A stretch of DNA of 64,000 bases from Flavobacteriales bacterium UBA852 (GCA_002295925.1 DBGO01000015.1:92388-156387), one strand, 5' to 3'. Counted from the stretch's first letter, positions 18,040 through 25,539 are shown. Notes: generated by a model not told the origin, from the letters alone. A program made the numbers and translations.

Positions 18040-18432
18040 CTAAAAAGGGTTGTCTGTGTTTTGTTTTAAATTTTTACTGTATATTTTTCTGATCACTACC
18101 TTTTGCAATTCACGTTTTAGTATTAAATCGGTAATCACTTCCGAAGTGTCTGCCATAGGGTTTTGACGTAAATAACGGTTTATTTTTCCTTCGTCTAAAT
18201 CAATGCGATACATTATGTTAAGCAGTTTTTCATATTCTTCAACAATCATTTTGTCTATGTGTGGAAAAATTTGTTCAAACAACTCCTCATACGGCGTTTT
18301 TTTTTCTCCCGAAAAACGAATTTCTATATTGTACCACTCAAAATCTTTTTGAATTTGAGTAACCACTTCTTTCAGTAAATCCGTATCTTTAAAATATTTG
18401 TGAATTGTTGATAATGTAGGTATTATTTCCAT
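18040..18432 (-). CDS. Conserved Bacteroidota-type hypothetical protein
   Basis: A 130-residue, mostly helical, charged protein without signal peptide or membrane segment. I recognise no domain. Residues ~45-85 (EELFEQIFPHIDKMIVEEYE and following) look amphipathic, and the tail is rich in Lys and Asn. It precedes the type B adhesin by 22 bases on the same strand and is divergent from the arsenosugar operon. A CAAATATA sequence at 18438-18445 is a -7 match on this strand but would leave almost no leader. Coding status is supported by length and the plausible protein, not by homology. Confidence 0.6.
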   Translation of the reverse strand: MEIIPTLSTIHKYFKDTDLLKEVVTQIQKDFEWYNIEIRFSGEKKTPYEELFEQIFPHIDKMIVEEYEKLLNIMYRIDLDEGKINRYLRQNPMADTSEVITDLILKRELQKVVIRKIYSKNLKQNTDNPF

Positions 18433-18444
18433 TATAACAAATAT

Positions 18445-18462
18445 ATGTCAAGAAAATGACAT
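18445..18462. repeat. Inverted repeat between divergent genes
   Basis: ATGTCA and TGACAT arms flank a 6-base spacer in the 71-base gap between the unknown gene at 18040-18432 and the arsenosugar-type operon. It could be a regulator site; no trailing T run suggests termination. Confidence 0.35.
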
Positions 18463-18503
18463 AAAAAAAGCGGCATGATATTTATTATTGTAATCGTAAA
18501 CAG

Positions 18504-19229
18504 ATGAATATGAAAAAAATAGCATTCATACTACTTGGAGCAATGTTCCTGATAAATAATATCGATGCTCAAAAATTATCGCACGAAAAATTTGATAAAT
18601 TATTGAAAAAATATGTTTCAGAAACCGGATTTGTCGATTACAAAGGGTTTAAAAACGATCCTTTGTTTAAAGAGTATTTAAATGAATTGAGTAATCATCC
18701 GCCGCAACCAAATTGGACCAAAAACGAAAAATTGGCTTATTGGATAAATGCTTACAATGCGTTTACCATTCAATTAATTATCGATAATTATCCAGTAAAA
18801 AGCATAAAAGAAATTGGTGGAACATTTGGCAGTCCTTGGGATATAGAGTTTATTCAGATTGGCGGAAGAACGTATAATTTAAATCAAATTGAACACGAAA
18901 TATTGCGTAAACAATTTAACGAACCACGAATTCATTTTGCTATTGTTTGTGCTTCTGTCTCTTGTCCTAAATTAAGAAACGAAGCTTATGTGCCAGAAAA
19001 ATTAAACGACCAACTCAACGATCAAGTGAAAGAATTTATCAATGATTCGTCAAAAAATATTATTTCCGAAAATAGTGTTAAATTGTCGCAAATATTCAAC
19101 TGGTTTAAATCGGATTTTACCAAAAAAGGTTCGTTAATTGATTTTTTGAACCGATATTCGAAAGTGAAAATATCGCCAAAAGCTAAAATATCATATTTAA
19201 AATATAATTGGAATTTAAATGGAAAATAG
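18504..19229 (+). CDS. DUF547 protein, first gene of the arsenosugar-type operon
   Basis: DUF547 proteins have no established reaction but recur beside ArsS in arsenosugar-type gene clusters. A signal peptide covers the first ~20 residues (start at 18504, or 18510 for MKKIAFILLG). The domain is recognisable from the WINAYNAFTIQLIIDNYP, GSPWD and HFAIVCASVSCPKLR segments, with its conserved Cys and His residues. The 241-residue length is typical. The stop overlaps the arsS start by 11 bases, so translation is probably coupled. A periplasmic location is likely. The promoter was not identified with confidence. Confidence 0.88.
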   Translation: MNMKKIAFILLGAMFLINNIDAQKLSHEKFDKLLKKYVSETGFVDYKGFKNDPLFKEYLNELSNHPPQPNWTKNEKLAYWINAYNAFTIQLIIDNYPVKSIKEIGGTFGSPWDIEFIQIGGRTYNLNQIEHEILRKQFNEPRIHFAIVCASVSCPKLRNEAYVPEKLNDQLNDQVKEFINDSSKNIISENSVKLSQIFNWFKSDFTKKGSLIDFLNRYSKVKISPKAKISYLKYNWNLNGK

Positions 19230-20253
19230 TACCGTATTAAATAAAATAAGTGCGCAGGAGCAATTGAGCATCCTATCGGAAGTTAAGAAAGATGCATTTG
19301 TTCAAAAATTGAATGAATATGGTTCATTGCCTTTAAAAGCAGATAATCCTGAAATTTTACAAATTAACTTAGGGAAAATGTGCAATCAAACCTGCACACA
19401 TTGCCATGTAGATGCCGGACCTACACGAACCGAAATTATGTCGCAAGACGTATTACAACAATGTTTGCACATTATTGAAAACAATCCATCCATTCATACC
19501 GTCGATTTAACCGGCGGAGCACCCGAAATGAATCCGCATTTTAGGTGGTTTATACAAGAAGTTAGAAGTTTAAAACCCGAATTGGAAATTATTGTGCGCA
19601 GTAATTTAACTATTCTCACATCATCAAAATATAAAGATTATCCTCAATTTTTTAAAGAAAATAAAATTACCGTAGTATCATCATTGCCTTGCTATACCAA
19701 AGAAAATGTTGATAAACAGCGAGGTAACGGTGTGTTTGACCGTTCGATAAAAGCTTTATTGAAATTAAATGAAGCAGGATACGGCAAAGATGAAACATTA
19801 CAATTGCATTTGGTTTACAACCCGGGAGGTCCTTCTATTGCGCCTGCGCAAGAAGCCTTGCAAAATGATTATAAAAAGCGATTGAAAGAAGATTTCGGCA
19901 TTGAGTTTAATCAATTATTTACCATAACCAATTTACCCATCAGCCGCTTTTTGGAATTTTTATTGAGTCAAAATAGTTTGGAAGAGTATATGGATAAATT
20001 GATAGAAAATTTTAATCCGCAAACGTTAACAGGTGTAATGTGTAAAAATACAGTTTCGGTAGGATGGGACGGAACATTGTATGACTGCGATTTTAATCAA
20101 ATGTTAGAACTTCCTATAAAAAATAAAATTGTTGCACAAACCGTTTTTGATTTTGATTCAGAAAAATTATCGGGTAGAAATATTATTGTAAATAACCATT
20201 GTTTTGGTTGCACTGCCGGCGCCGGAAGCAGTTGTCAAGGTGCATTGGTTTAA
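19219..20253 (+). CDS. arsS: Arsenosugar biosynthesis radical SAM protein ArsS
   Basis: ArsS is a radical S-adenosylmethionine enzyme proposed to join the 5'-deoxyadenosyl group to a dimethylated arsenic species, an early arsenosugar step. The radical SAM cluster motif CxxxCxxC is Cys55, Cys59 and Cys62. It is followed by the GGAPEMNP SAM-binding segment. The family's cysteine-rich C-terminus is present (CFGCTAGAGSSCQG). Some family members are selenoproteins, but here all visible positions are Cys codons and the frame ends normally. At 344 residues it is full length. It overlaps the DUF547 gene and is followed after 17 bases by the rhodanese lipoprotein. Confidence 0.93.
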   Translation: MENSTVLNKISAQEQLSILSEVKKDAFVQKLNEYGSLPLKADNPEILQINLGKMCNQTCTHCHVDAGPTRTEIMSQDVLQQCLHIIENNPSIHTVDLTGGAPEMNPHFRWFIQEVRSLKPELEIIVRSNLTILTSSKYKDYPQFFKENKITVVSSLPCYTKENVDKQRGNGVFDRSIKALLKLNEAGYGKDETLQLHLVYNPGGPSIAPAQEALQNDYKKRLKEDFGIEFNQLFTITNLPISRFLEFLLSQNSLEEYMDKLIENFNPQTLTGVMCKNTVSVGWDGTLYDCDFNQMLELPIKNKIVAQTVFDFDSEKLSGRNIIVNNHCFGCTAGAGSSCQGALV

Positions 20254-20270
20254 CCATTATTTTATATAAA

Positions 20271-20780
20271 ATGAAAAAAATATTATACATTTTTATCCTT
20301 ATAATTATTTGCAGTATGAGTGCGTGCGGACAAAAATATTCATCCTTTAAAGAAATGACCGATGATTTATACAGTCACACTGTTCCGTTGATTTATGCAA
20401 AAGATGTGATGGATAGTCTGTCCAATAATAAACCTGTTGTGATTTTAGATGCACGTGAGCAAGAAGAATACAATGTTTCGCATTTGCCCGGAGCAATATA
20501 TGTAGGATATGATGATTTTGAGCCGGAGAAACTAAAGCATATCGATAAATCAAAAACGATTGTGGTTTATTGCTCAGTAGGATACAGAAGTGAAAAAATA
20601 GGCGAAAAACTTAAAGCATTAGGATATAAAAATGTTTTTAATTTATATGGCGGAATTTTTGATTGGAAAAATAAAGGATTTCGAGTAGTGGATAATCAAG
20701 GAAAGGAAACCGAAAAAGTGCATCCGTATAACGAAAAATGGGGTGTGTGGCTAACAAAAGGTGAAAAAGCTTATGAATAA
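20271..20780 (+). CDS. Rhodanese-domain lipoprotein
   Basis: A single rhodanese domain on a lipoprotein. The ATG at 20271 gives a signal ending in MSAC (Cys19); the longer frame from 20199 would overlap arsS and hide it. The domain contains VVILDAREQEEYNVSHLPGA, the active-site loop VVYCSVGYRS with Cys101, and GYKNVFNLYGGIFDWKNKG. Rhodaneses carry persulfide sulfur, so a thiol or sulfur role is likely. A link to thio-arsenicals is speculation from the neighbourhood. Its stop overlaps the next start by 8 bases (ATGAATAA). Confidence 0.9.
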   Translation: MKKILYIFILIIICSMSACGQKYSSFKEMTDDLYSHTVPLIYAKDVMDSLSNNKPVVILDAREQEEYNVSHLPGAIYVGYDDFEPEKLKHIDKSKTIVVYCSVGYRSEKIGEKLKALGYKNVFNLYGGIFDWKNKGFRVVDNQGKETEKVHPYNEKWGVWLTKGEKAYE

Positions 20781-21384
20781 ACAAGCTTTGTTTGTATTTA
20801 CCAAATATCCCGAAAAGGGAAAAGTAAAAACACGATTGGCAAAAGATATTGGCAATGAAAATGCTTATGCTGTTTATATCCGATTGGTTAATACAATTTT
20901 AAAAGAAGTTTCTCACCTCAAACAAACCGATGTATTTATTTATTTTGATAAATATCAAGGCCATTACCCAAAAGAATTTATTGATATAAAAGCACAATAT
21001 AAAGAGCAATCAGGTAAAACGATTGGCGATAAAATGCACAATGCTTTTGTTGAAGGCAAAAAACTCGGTTATGAAAAAATGGTGTTAATCGGATGCGATA
21101 TTTATCAATTAACCCAAAAAGACATACAACAAGCATTTTCTTATCTTGAAAAATCGGATATAGTTTTTGGCAAAGCCAATGATGGCGGATATTATTTAAC
21201 GGGAATGAAAAAAGTTTACAAACCTGTTTTTTCTTTATCCCAATGGAGTCATAACAAGGTGATAGAAGAAACGTTGGCAATTGTTAATGCTTTGGGTTTA
21301 AAAGTTGCCTTTACACCAACAAAAATAGATGTTGACACTCTTGATGATTTAAAACAAACCTCATTATACGATGCATTCGGTTAG
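20773..21384 (+). CDS. CofC-like transferase 1 of rSAM-associated clusters (TIGR04282 type)
   Basis: A 203-residue nucleotidyl- or glycosyltransferase-like protein of the DUF2064/TIGR04282 type, a family found with ArsS. Visible segments are the N-terminal FTKYPEKGKVKTRLAKDIG, which resembles a nucleotide-sugar loop, VLIGCDIYQLT with its metal-type Asp, and the NDGGYYLTG motif. I chose ATG 20773 over the upstream GTG at 20761 because it gives the usual short N-terminus and the ATGAATAA overlap with the rhodanese gene. The next gene overlaps by 14 bases. The substrate in this organism is not visible from sequence. Confidence 0.87.
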   Translation: MNKQALFVFTKYPEKGKVKTRLAKDIGNENAYAVYIRLVNTILKEVSHLKQTDVFIYFDKYQGHYPKEFIDIKAQYKEQSGKTIGDKMHNAFVEGKKLGYEKMVLIGCDIYQLTQKDIQQAFSYLEKSDIVFGKANDGGYYLTGMKKVYKPVFSLSQWSHNKVIEETLAIVNALGLKVAFTPTKIDVDTLDDLKQTSLYDAFG

Positions 21385-22072
21385 TGTTATAATTCCGGTT
21401 TATAATGAAGAAAAGATAGTTTTATCGCAGCTTCAAAAAATAAAAGAAAGATGCCGTAATGAATCAACCGAAATTATTGTAGTTGATGGAGGAAGCAATG
21501 ATAATACTGTCGAGGAACTCAAAAAACTAAATGTAATTTTATACATTTCGCCACAAAAGGGAAGGGCATCACAAATGAATTTTGGTGCTAGAAATACCAA
21601 TGGAAACATATTGTATTTTTTATATATTGATACTTTACCACCCTATAATTTCGACAATCTGATTCTCGATGAAGTGAAAAACGGTGTGCCGTGCGGTTGT
21701 TTTCGTATGCAGTTCGATTCGGACAGTAAATTTTTAAAGTTTTGGGCGTTTTTTACCCGTTTCAATTATTATTTATGCAGAGGCGGCGACCAATCTATGT
21801 TTGTAACAAAACAACTGTTTTGGCAATTGGGTGGTTTTGACACAACAAAATTATTAGCCGAGGATATGGATTTTTTCAAGAAAATTTACCGTAATAAAAT
21901 ACCCTTTACCATTATTTCGAAACCGGTAATTACATCGGCACGAAAATACAAACAAGTGGGCGAATGGAAACTGCAATGGATTTTTGCACGCATACATTTT
22001 ATGCTTTTATTGGGCTATTCTCAAGAAAAAATTGTTTCGTTTTATCAAAGAAAAACCGTTGGAATTAAATAA
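21371..22072 (+). CDS. Family 2-like glycosyltransferase of rSAM-associated clusters (TIGR04283 type)
   Basis: A 233-residue GT-A glycosyltransferase and the last gene of the arsenosugar-type operon. The N-terminus has the family 2 pattern SVIIPVYNEE and the segment VVDGGSNDNT. The acceptor-side motif GGDQSMFV and the LLAEDMDF segment with its catalytic-type Asp are also present. No transmembrane anchor is evident, although the C-terminal ~50 residues are hydrophobic and basic. It overlaps the preceding gene by 14 bases and meets the MarR gene convergently with only 3 bases between stops. A role in attaching a sugar to an arsenical is inferred from family context. Confidence 0.9.
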   Translation: MHSVSVIIPVYNEEKIVLSQLQKIKERCRNESTEIIVVDGGSNDNTVEELKKLNVILYISPQKGRASQMNFGARNTNGNILYFLYIDTLPPYNFDNLILDEVKNGVPCGCFRMQFDSDSKFLKFWAFFTRFNYYLCRGGDQSMFVTKQLFWQLGGFDTTKLLAEDMDFFKKIYRNKIPFTIISKPVITSARKYKQVGEWKLQWIFARIHFMLLLGYSQEKIVSFYQRKTVGIK

Positions 22073-22075
22073 TTG

Positions 22076-22537
22076 TTATTCCTTATAGATATAATCTCTT
22101 AATTTATCGAGCAATTGATTCAGTTGTTCTTTTTCTTCATCGCTCAAAGCAGATATTAAATCATCTTCGTATTTATTCAATTTTATTTCATTCAATAAAT
22201 CAATGCCTTTTTGGGTAATTGTAACATCTTTTTGCCTTCGGTCATGCGGACATTCTTTTCGCAAAACCAATCCTTTTTTATACAAGCGGTCTATAATACG
22301 GCTCACATCAGAGTTGGCATCCATCATCCGTTCTTTTATAATATTTACCGATACGGCATTCGGATACTGACCTTTAAGTATGCGCAATACATTATATTGC
22401 GGCGGAGCAATATCATATTGCTTTAGAATTTTTTGCAATTTATTGTTTATCAAACTGCTTGTAACAATAAGGTTGATAATAGTTTTTTGGTTTAAATTCC
22501 GAAATTTGGTTTTTAATAGATCTTCTAATGCAGTCAT
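22076..22537 (-). CDS. MarR family transcriptional regulator
   Basis: A 153-residue winged-helix repressor of the MarR type. Such proteins often sense phenolics, quinones or oxidants and repress their own operon. The DNA-binding segment is visible at ~40-110: PPQYNVLRILKG, DANSDVSRIIDRLYKKGLV and a wing with RRQKDVTITQKG. A C-terminal dimerisation helix follows. It is the last gene of a six-gene run on this strand, 3 bases after the cytochrome c gene. The palindromic site at 25324-25348 upstream of the first gene is the natural candidate operator. No conserved single redox Cys, as in OhrR, is visible in the first helices. Confidence 0.92.
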   Translation of the reverse strand: MTALEDLLKTKFRNLNQKTIINLIVTSSLINNKLQKILKQYDIAPPQYNVLRILKGQYPNAVSVNIIKERMMDANSDVSRIIDRLYKKGLVLRKECPHDRRQKDVTITQKGIDLLNEIKLNKYEDDLISALSDEEKEQLNQLLDKLRDYIYKE

Positions 22538-22540
22538 AAA

Positions 22541-22876
22541 TTATTCGATATTCATGGTTTTTAAATAGCGCATCATCACTTCTTTTTCGTTTTCGGTAAA
22601 TGTTATTCCTTTTTTTGATGCTTTATTTATCATTGCAGGAATTGTTTGGGAAAATGTTTTTTCAGTAAAATGTTTCGGATTTTTTGCTTTATGGCAAAGA
22701 GTGCACTTTTCTTCATATACTTTTTTGCCCTCTTGCAATTGAGCCAATGTCAAATCGGGATAAATGGCTTTTCCTTTTTCCAAATTGGTTTCGGTTGGAA
22801 TATCCAACGCTGCTGAACAAGCCAATAAAAATAGACTTGCAGCCATGGTAACTATTACATTTTTTGTTTTCATCAT
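22541..22876 (-). CDS. Small monoheme cytochrome c lipoprotein
   Basis: A 111-residue c-type cytochrome with a lipoprotein signal (LLAC, Cys20 counting from the first Met; a second Met at 22873 would also serve). One heme motif, CTLCH (Cys58, Cys61, His62), is present. Met81, in the TIPAMINK segment, is a possible axial ligand. The protein is probably anchored on the periplasmic side. It sits between the methyltransferase (15 bases) and marR (3 bases), so it belongs to the redox operon. It may accept electrons from an oxidation carried out by that operon, which is inference. Confidence 0.88.
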   Translation of the reverse strand: MMKTKNVIVTMAASLFLLACSAALDIPTETNLEKGKAIYPDLTLAQLQEGKKVYEEKCTLCHKAKNPKHFTEKTFSQTIPAMINKASKKGITFTENEKEVMMRYLKTMNIE

Positions 22877-22891
22877 ACTATAATTTTAAAA

Positions 22892-23527
22892 TTAATTTTC
22901 TGTTTTTTGACCAATATATCTGACAACCATTCCTTTGCCTACGTGATATAAACCTTCATTCAATTCGGTTTCTTTTTCTTCCAACAGTAAGGTTTTAAAA
23001 TCCTTAAAATCCTTTAATAGTATCTCTGTTGTGTATAAAAACTCAATGTTTTGCGGTCCGCCAATATTTGGATTTTTTTCTCTGTAAGGTAAATTATTTT
23101 TGCTGAAAGCTTCTATAATTGCAATTCCGTTTGGTTTAAGTAACTCACTAATTTTTTTTTGTATATTTTCTCTCATTCCGGGTGGAAAATGGGCAAATAT
23201 TAAACCGGCAGCATCAAACGAATTTTTTGGTAAATCCATTTTGAAAATATCACCTACTAAATAATCAATAGAGACATTCTTTTTATGTGCCAATTGTAAT
23301 GCTTTACGTTTTGCCTCTTGACTAATGTCAACAGCAGTTACTTGCAATCCTTGCTCGGCAGCATATACGGCATTTCTTCCTTCTCCTTCGGCAAACATTA
23401 AAATTTTGCCTTTTGGTTTATTGGTTGCTAATGCGGTTTTAAAAAAGGCATTGGGCTCAGTACCGTATGCATATTCAGGTTGAGCATACCTTTTGTCCCA
23501 CATTTCTTGTATATCTTTTGTATTCAT
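22892..23527 (-). CDS. Class I SAM-dependent methyltransferase
   Basis: A 211-residue cytoplasmic methyltransferase with the Rossmann SAM site: motif I KILMFAEGEGRNAVYAAEQG, the acidic ribose loop VTAVDISQEA and the VGDIFKMDLP motif. It resembles the TehB/thiopurine-like group. It is not an evident ArsM, because I see none of the conserved cysteine pattern of arsenite methyltransferases. The substrate is unknown. It is 9 bases after the dioxygenase gene and 15 bases before the cytochrome gene. Confidence 0.87.
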   Translation of the reverse strand: MNTKDIQEMWDKRYAQPEYAYGTEPNAFFKTALATNKPKGKILMFAEGEGRNAVYAAEQGLQVTAVDISQEAKRKALQLAHKKNVSIDYLVGDIFKMDLPKNSFDAAGLIFAHFPPGMRENIQKKISELLKPNGIAIIEAFSKNNLPYREKNPNIGGPQNIEFLYTTEILLKDFKDFKTLLLEEKETELNEGLYHVGKGMVVRYIGQKTEN

Positions 23528-23536
23528 AATTCAAAA

Positions 23537-24433
23537 TTATGATAATATAAAACTTGTTTCGCTAAATGCAGGTAAATGAGTGTTTTGTTCGTTATAAAAA
23601 ATATCGATATCGTCATTTTTATTCATTAGCCCAAGAGTGTATAATACCGGAAAAAAATGGTCAGGAGTAGGAGAAGCTAATTTTCCCAATTTATGGCTTG
23701 TTTCATAGTTTAGAAAAGCTTTTGTATTTCTACTATTTAATTGTTTGATTAACCATTCGGAATATTCTGCTTCCCAACCATAAGGAGAAGTGTCATTTTT
23801 GGTTAGTTTTTGCATTGCAAGTTTTAAATTATGAATTAATGCTCCGCTACCAATCACCAAAACTCCTTTTTTGCGAAGTTGTTGAAGTTCTTTTGCTAAG
23901 TTATAATGATACTGTGGAGATGCATAATAGTTAAGACTTATTTCAAATACAGGGATATCTCCTTCAGGAAACATATGCATAAGTACAGGCCATGCACCAT
24001 GATCTAAACCCCAATCAGTAGTAGGGTTAATTAATTTATTTTTGTTGGCAATTTCTCGAGCTAAATCCGGTTTTCCTTTAGCCACATATTTTACTTTGTA
24101 ATATTCTTCGGGGAAACCATAATAATCATAGATTTGTTTTTGATTTAAGGCAGTATTTACATAAGTGCCTTTTGTACACCAATGTGCTGAAATGATAACA
24201 GCAGCTGTTATATCATAGTTTGATTTGATAGATTGTCCAAGATTATTTAATACTTTCCAGAAACTTCTTTCTTCTCTTGATTTGATAATATCAAAAGGAT
24301 TGCCATGAGATGTAAAAATTACCGGCATCAATTTACTTTGAGCCGGTAATTCATCAGTGAAATTTTTTAAACTGTATAATTTTGATGCAGACATAATACC
24401 AAAAATTGATATCAAGAAGTTCCTGCGATTCAT
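23537..24433 (-). CDS. DODA-type extradiol aromatic ring-opening dioxygenase with Tat-like signal
   Basis: The protein belongs to the class III ring-cleaving dioxygenase family (4,5-DOPA dioxygenase / YgiD). Family segments are PVIFTSHGNPFD (His43), AAVIISAHWCTKGTYV, YDYYGFPEEYYKVKY, a DHGAWPVLMHMFP block and VLVIGSGALIHN; the histidines are metal-ligand candidates. The N-terminus reads MNRRNFLISIFGIMSASK, a twin-arginine signal pattern, whereas characterised relatives are cytoplasmic. The 298-residue length is the family's plus this leader. It lies 9 bases after the CDGSH gene. The likely substrate is a catechol, inferred from family. Confidence 0.9.
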   Translation of the reverse strand: MNRRNFLISIFGIMSASKLYSLKNFTDELPAQSKLMPVIFTSHGNPFDIIKSREERSFWKVLNNLGQSIKSNYDITAAVIISAHWCTKGTYVNTALNQKQIYDYYGFPEEYYKVKYVAKGKPDLAREIANKNKLINPTTDWGLDHGAWPVLMHMFPEGDIPVFEISLNYYASPQYHYNLAKELQQLRKKGVLVIGSGALIHNLKLAMQKLTKNDTSPYGWEAEYSEWLIKQLNSRNTKAFLNYETSHKLGKLASPTPDHFFPVLYTLGLMNKNDDIDIFYNEQNTHLPAFSETSFILS

Positions 24434-24442
24434 TTAGTTATT

Positions 24443-24679
24443 TTATAATTTTGTATGACTACCATCACAAAATGGTGGATTTTGTGTGTGTTTACAACCA
24501 CACCAAGCTACTTTTTTAGGTTCTTCAATATCTACAATAACAGGAGTAAAACCTGTTCCTTTATGCGAACCGTCGCAAAATGGTTGATTTTTACTTAATC
24601 CGCAAGAACACCAAGCATATTTTCCGGGTTCCATATCCATTACATAAGGCGCTTTTTGAGCAATTTTTGGTTCTTTCAT
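24443..24679 (-). CDS. Double CDGSH iron-sulfur protein
   Basis: A 78-residue protein with two complete CDGSH motifs, each a Cys3-His ligand set for a redox-active 2Fe-2S cluster: Cys24, Cys26, Cys35, His39 and Cys60, Cys62, Cys71, His75. This tandem form is common in bacteria. It has no signal or membrane helix, so it is probably cytoplasmic. It is 28 bases after yceI and 9 bases before the dioxygenase gene. Electron or cluster transfer is the family's general role; the partner is unknown. Confidence 0.93.
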   Translation of the reverse strand: MKEPKIAQKAPYVMDMEPGKYAWCSCGLSKNQPFCDGSHKGTGFTPVIVDIEEPKKVAWCGCKHTQNPPFCDGSHTKL

Positions 24680-24707
24680 GGCTTTTAAATTTTTTTAACG
24701 TATTAAA

Positions 24708-25295
24708 TTATAATTTAATAAGTTCAACATTGCAATTTATTCTTACTTCTTCACCTATTAATAATCCTCCACTTTCTAAAGTTGAATTATATACAATACC
24801 AAAATCTTTTCTGTTTATAGTACCCACAACTTTAAATCCGGCTTTTATATTACCCCATGGGTCTTTTACAGTGCCATTATATTTTACTTCCAATTCTACT
24901 TCTTTAGTAATACCGTGCATTGTTAACTTACCTTTTAAAAGATAAAAGTTGCCGTTAAGTTTTTTCATTGATGTGCTTTCAAATTTTATTGTAGGATATT
25001 TTTCAGCGTCAAAAAAATCGGGTGATTTTAAATGTTTGTCACGTTCTTCATTATCCGTATTAATACTTTTTACATCAATGGTGAGTTTAATTTTTGCATC
25101 CGTAAAATCTTTGTCCGATTTAGTTTCAACCGTACCGTCAAATTTTTCAAATTTCCCTACTACTTCAGAAATTACCATGTGATCAATACTGAATAAAATA
25201 CTCGTATGAGCTTTGTCAAACGTCCATTTTGTTTGTCCAAATACTGAAATTACACTCAATAGTGTTAATGTCATTAATAAGTTAACTTTTTTCAT
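24708..25295 (-). CDS. YceI family periplasmic protein
   Basis: YceI proteins are lipocalin-like beta-barrels that bind isoprenoid-type molecules such as quinones in the periplasm. A signal peptide covers residues ~1-20, ending in VFG before QTKW. Family segments follow: FDKAHTSILFSIDHMVISEVVGKFEKFDG, DKHLKSPDFFDAEKYPTIKFES and a GxINRKDFGI pattern. The 195-residue length is standard. It is the first gene of the MarR operon and has a good promoter upstream (25320-25350). A role in quinone carriage would suit the neighbouring dioxygenase and cytochrome, but that is inference. Confidence 0.93.
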   Translation of the reverse strand: MKKVNLLMTLTLLSVISVFGQTKWTFDKAHTSILFSIDHMVISEVVGKFEKFDGTVETKSDKDFTDAKIKLTIDVKSINTDNEERDKHLKSPDFFDAEKYPTIKFESTSMKKLNGNFYLLKGKLTMHGITKEVELEVKYNGTVKDPWGNIKAGFKVVGTINRKDFGIVYNSTLESGGLLIGEEVRINCNVELIKL

Positions 25296-25319
25296 GGCTT
25301 TTAAGTTTTAATGTTTTTA

Positions 25320-25350
25320 CAAATGTATAAACAAAATATGTTTAAACAAA
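25320..25350 (-). promoter_or_regulatory. Promoter of the yceI-marR operon
   Basis: On the minus strand, TTTG (25350-25347), a 19-base spacer and TACATTTG (25327-25320) match the Bacteroidota -33/-7 consensus exactly. The yceI ATG begins 24 bases further on. Confidence 0.7.
25324..25348. promoter_or_regulatory. Candidate MarR operator
   Basis: Two similar 10-mers, TGTATAAACA and TGTTTAAACA, are separated by 5 bases. The second is a perfect palindrome and the whole 25-mer matches its own reverse complement at 20 of 25 positions. It covers the spacer and part of the -33 element of the operon promoter, a position suited to repression. Confidence 0.5.
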
Positions 25351-25499
25351 TAAAAAATTGTTAAAATTTTTAAACATCATCAAATGAGGAGGTAAAAAAC
25401 AGTAAATCAATGTTTTATTGTTTTTGACTTTAAATAGATAAAACGATTCATGTGCAATAATAAAAGGGGATAAATGTAAGGTTGCAGATTATTTATGTT

Positions 25500-25507
25500 T
25501 ATTTTTG
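25500..25507 (+). promoter_or_regulatory. Candidate -7 element for the purine nucleoside phosphorylase gene
   Basis: TATTTTTG matches TAnnTTTG and lies 32 bases before the ATG. A TTG at 25482-25484 gives a 15-base spacer, a little short. The rest of the 244-base gap 25296-25539 shows no gene. Confidence 0.4.
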
Positions 25508-25539
25508 AATTCAAATAAAACATCATTAAAACAGAAAAT

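Noticed and set aside
22892..23527. The methyltransferase as the missing ArsM
   Set aside because: It lacks the conserved cysteines of arsenite methyltransferases and belongs to the opposite-strand MarR operon.
24580..24945. A 121-codon open frame antisense to the CDGSH and yceI genes
   Set aside because: Both minus-strand genes have firm family motifs, and this frame looks like a shadow of them.
25387..25411. AGGAGGT sequence followed by ATG in the yceI/PNP gap, as a leader peptide
   Set aside because: The ATG is 16 bases from the purine run and the frame stops after five codons; Bacteroidota seldom use such sites.
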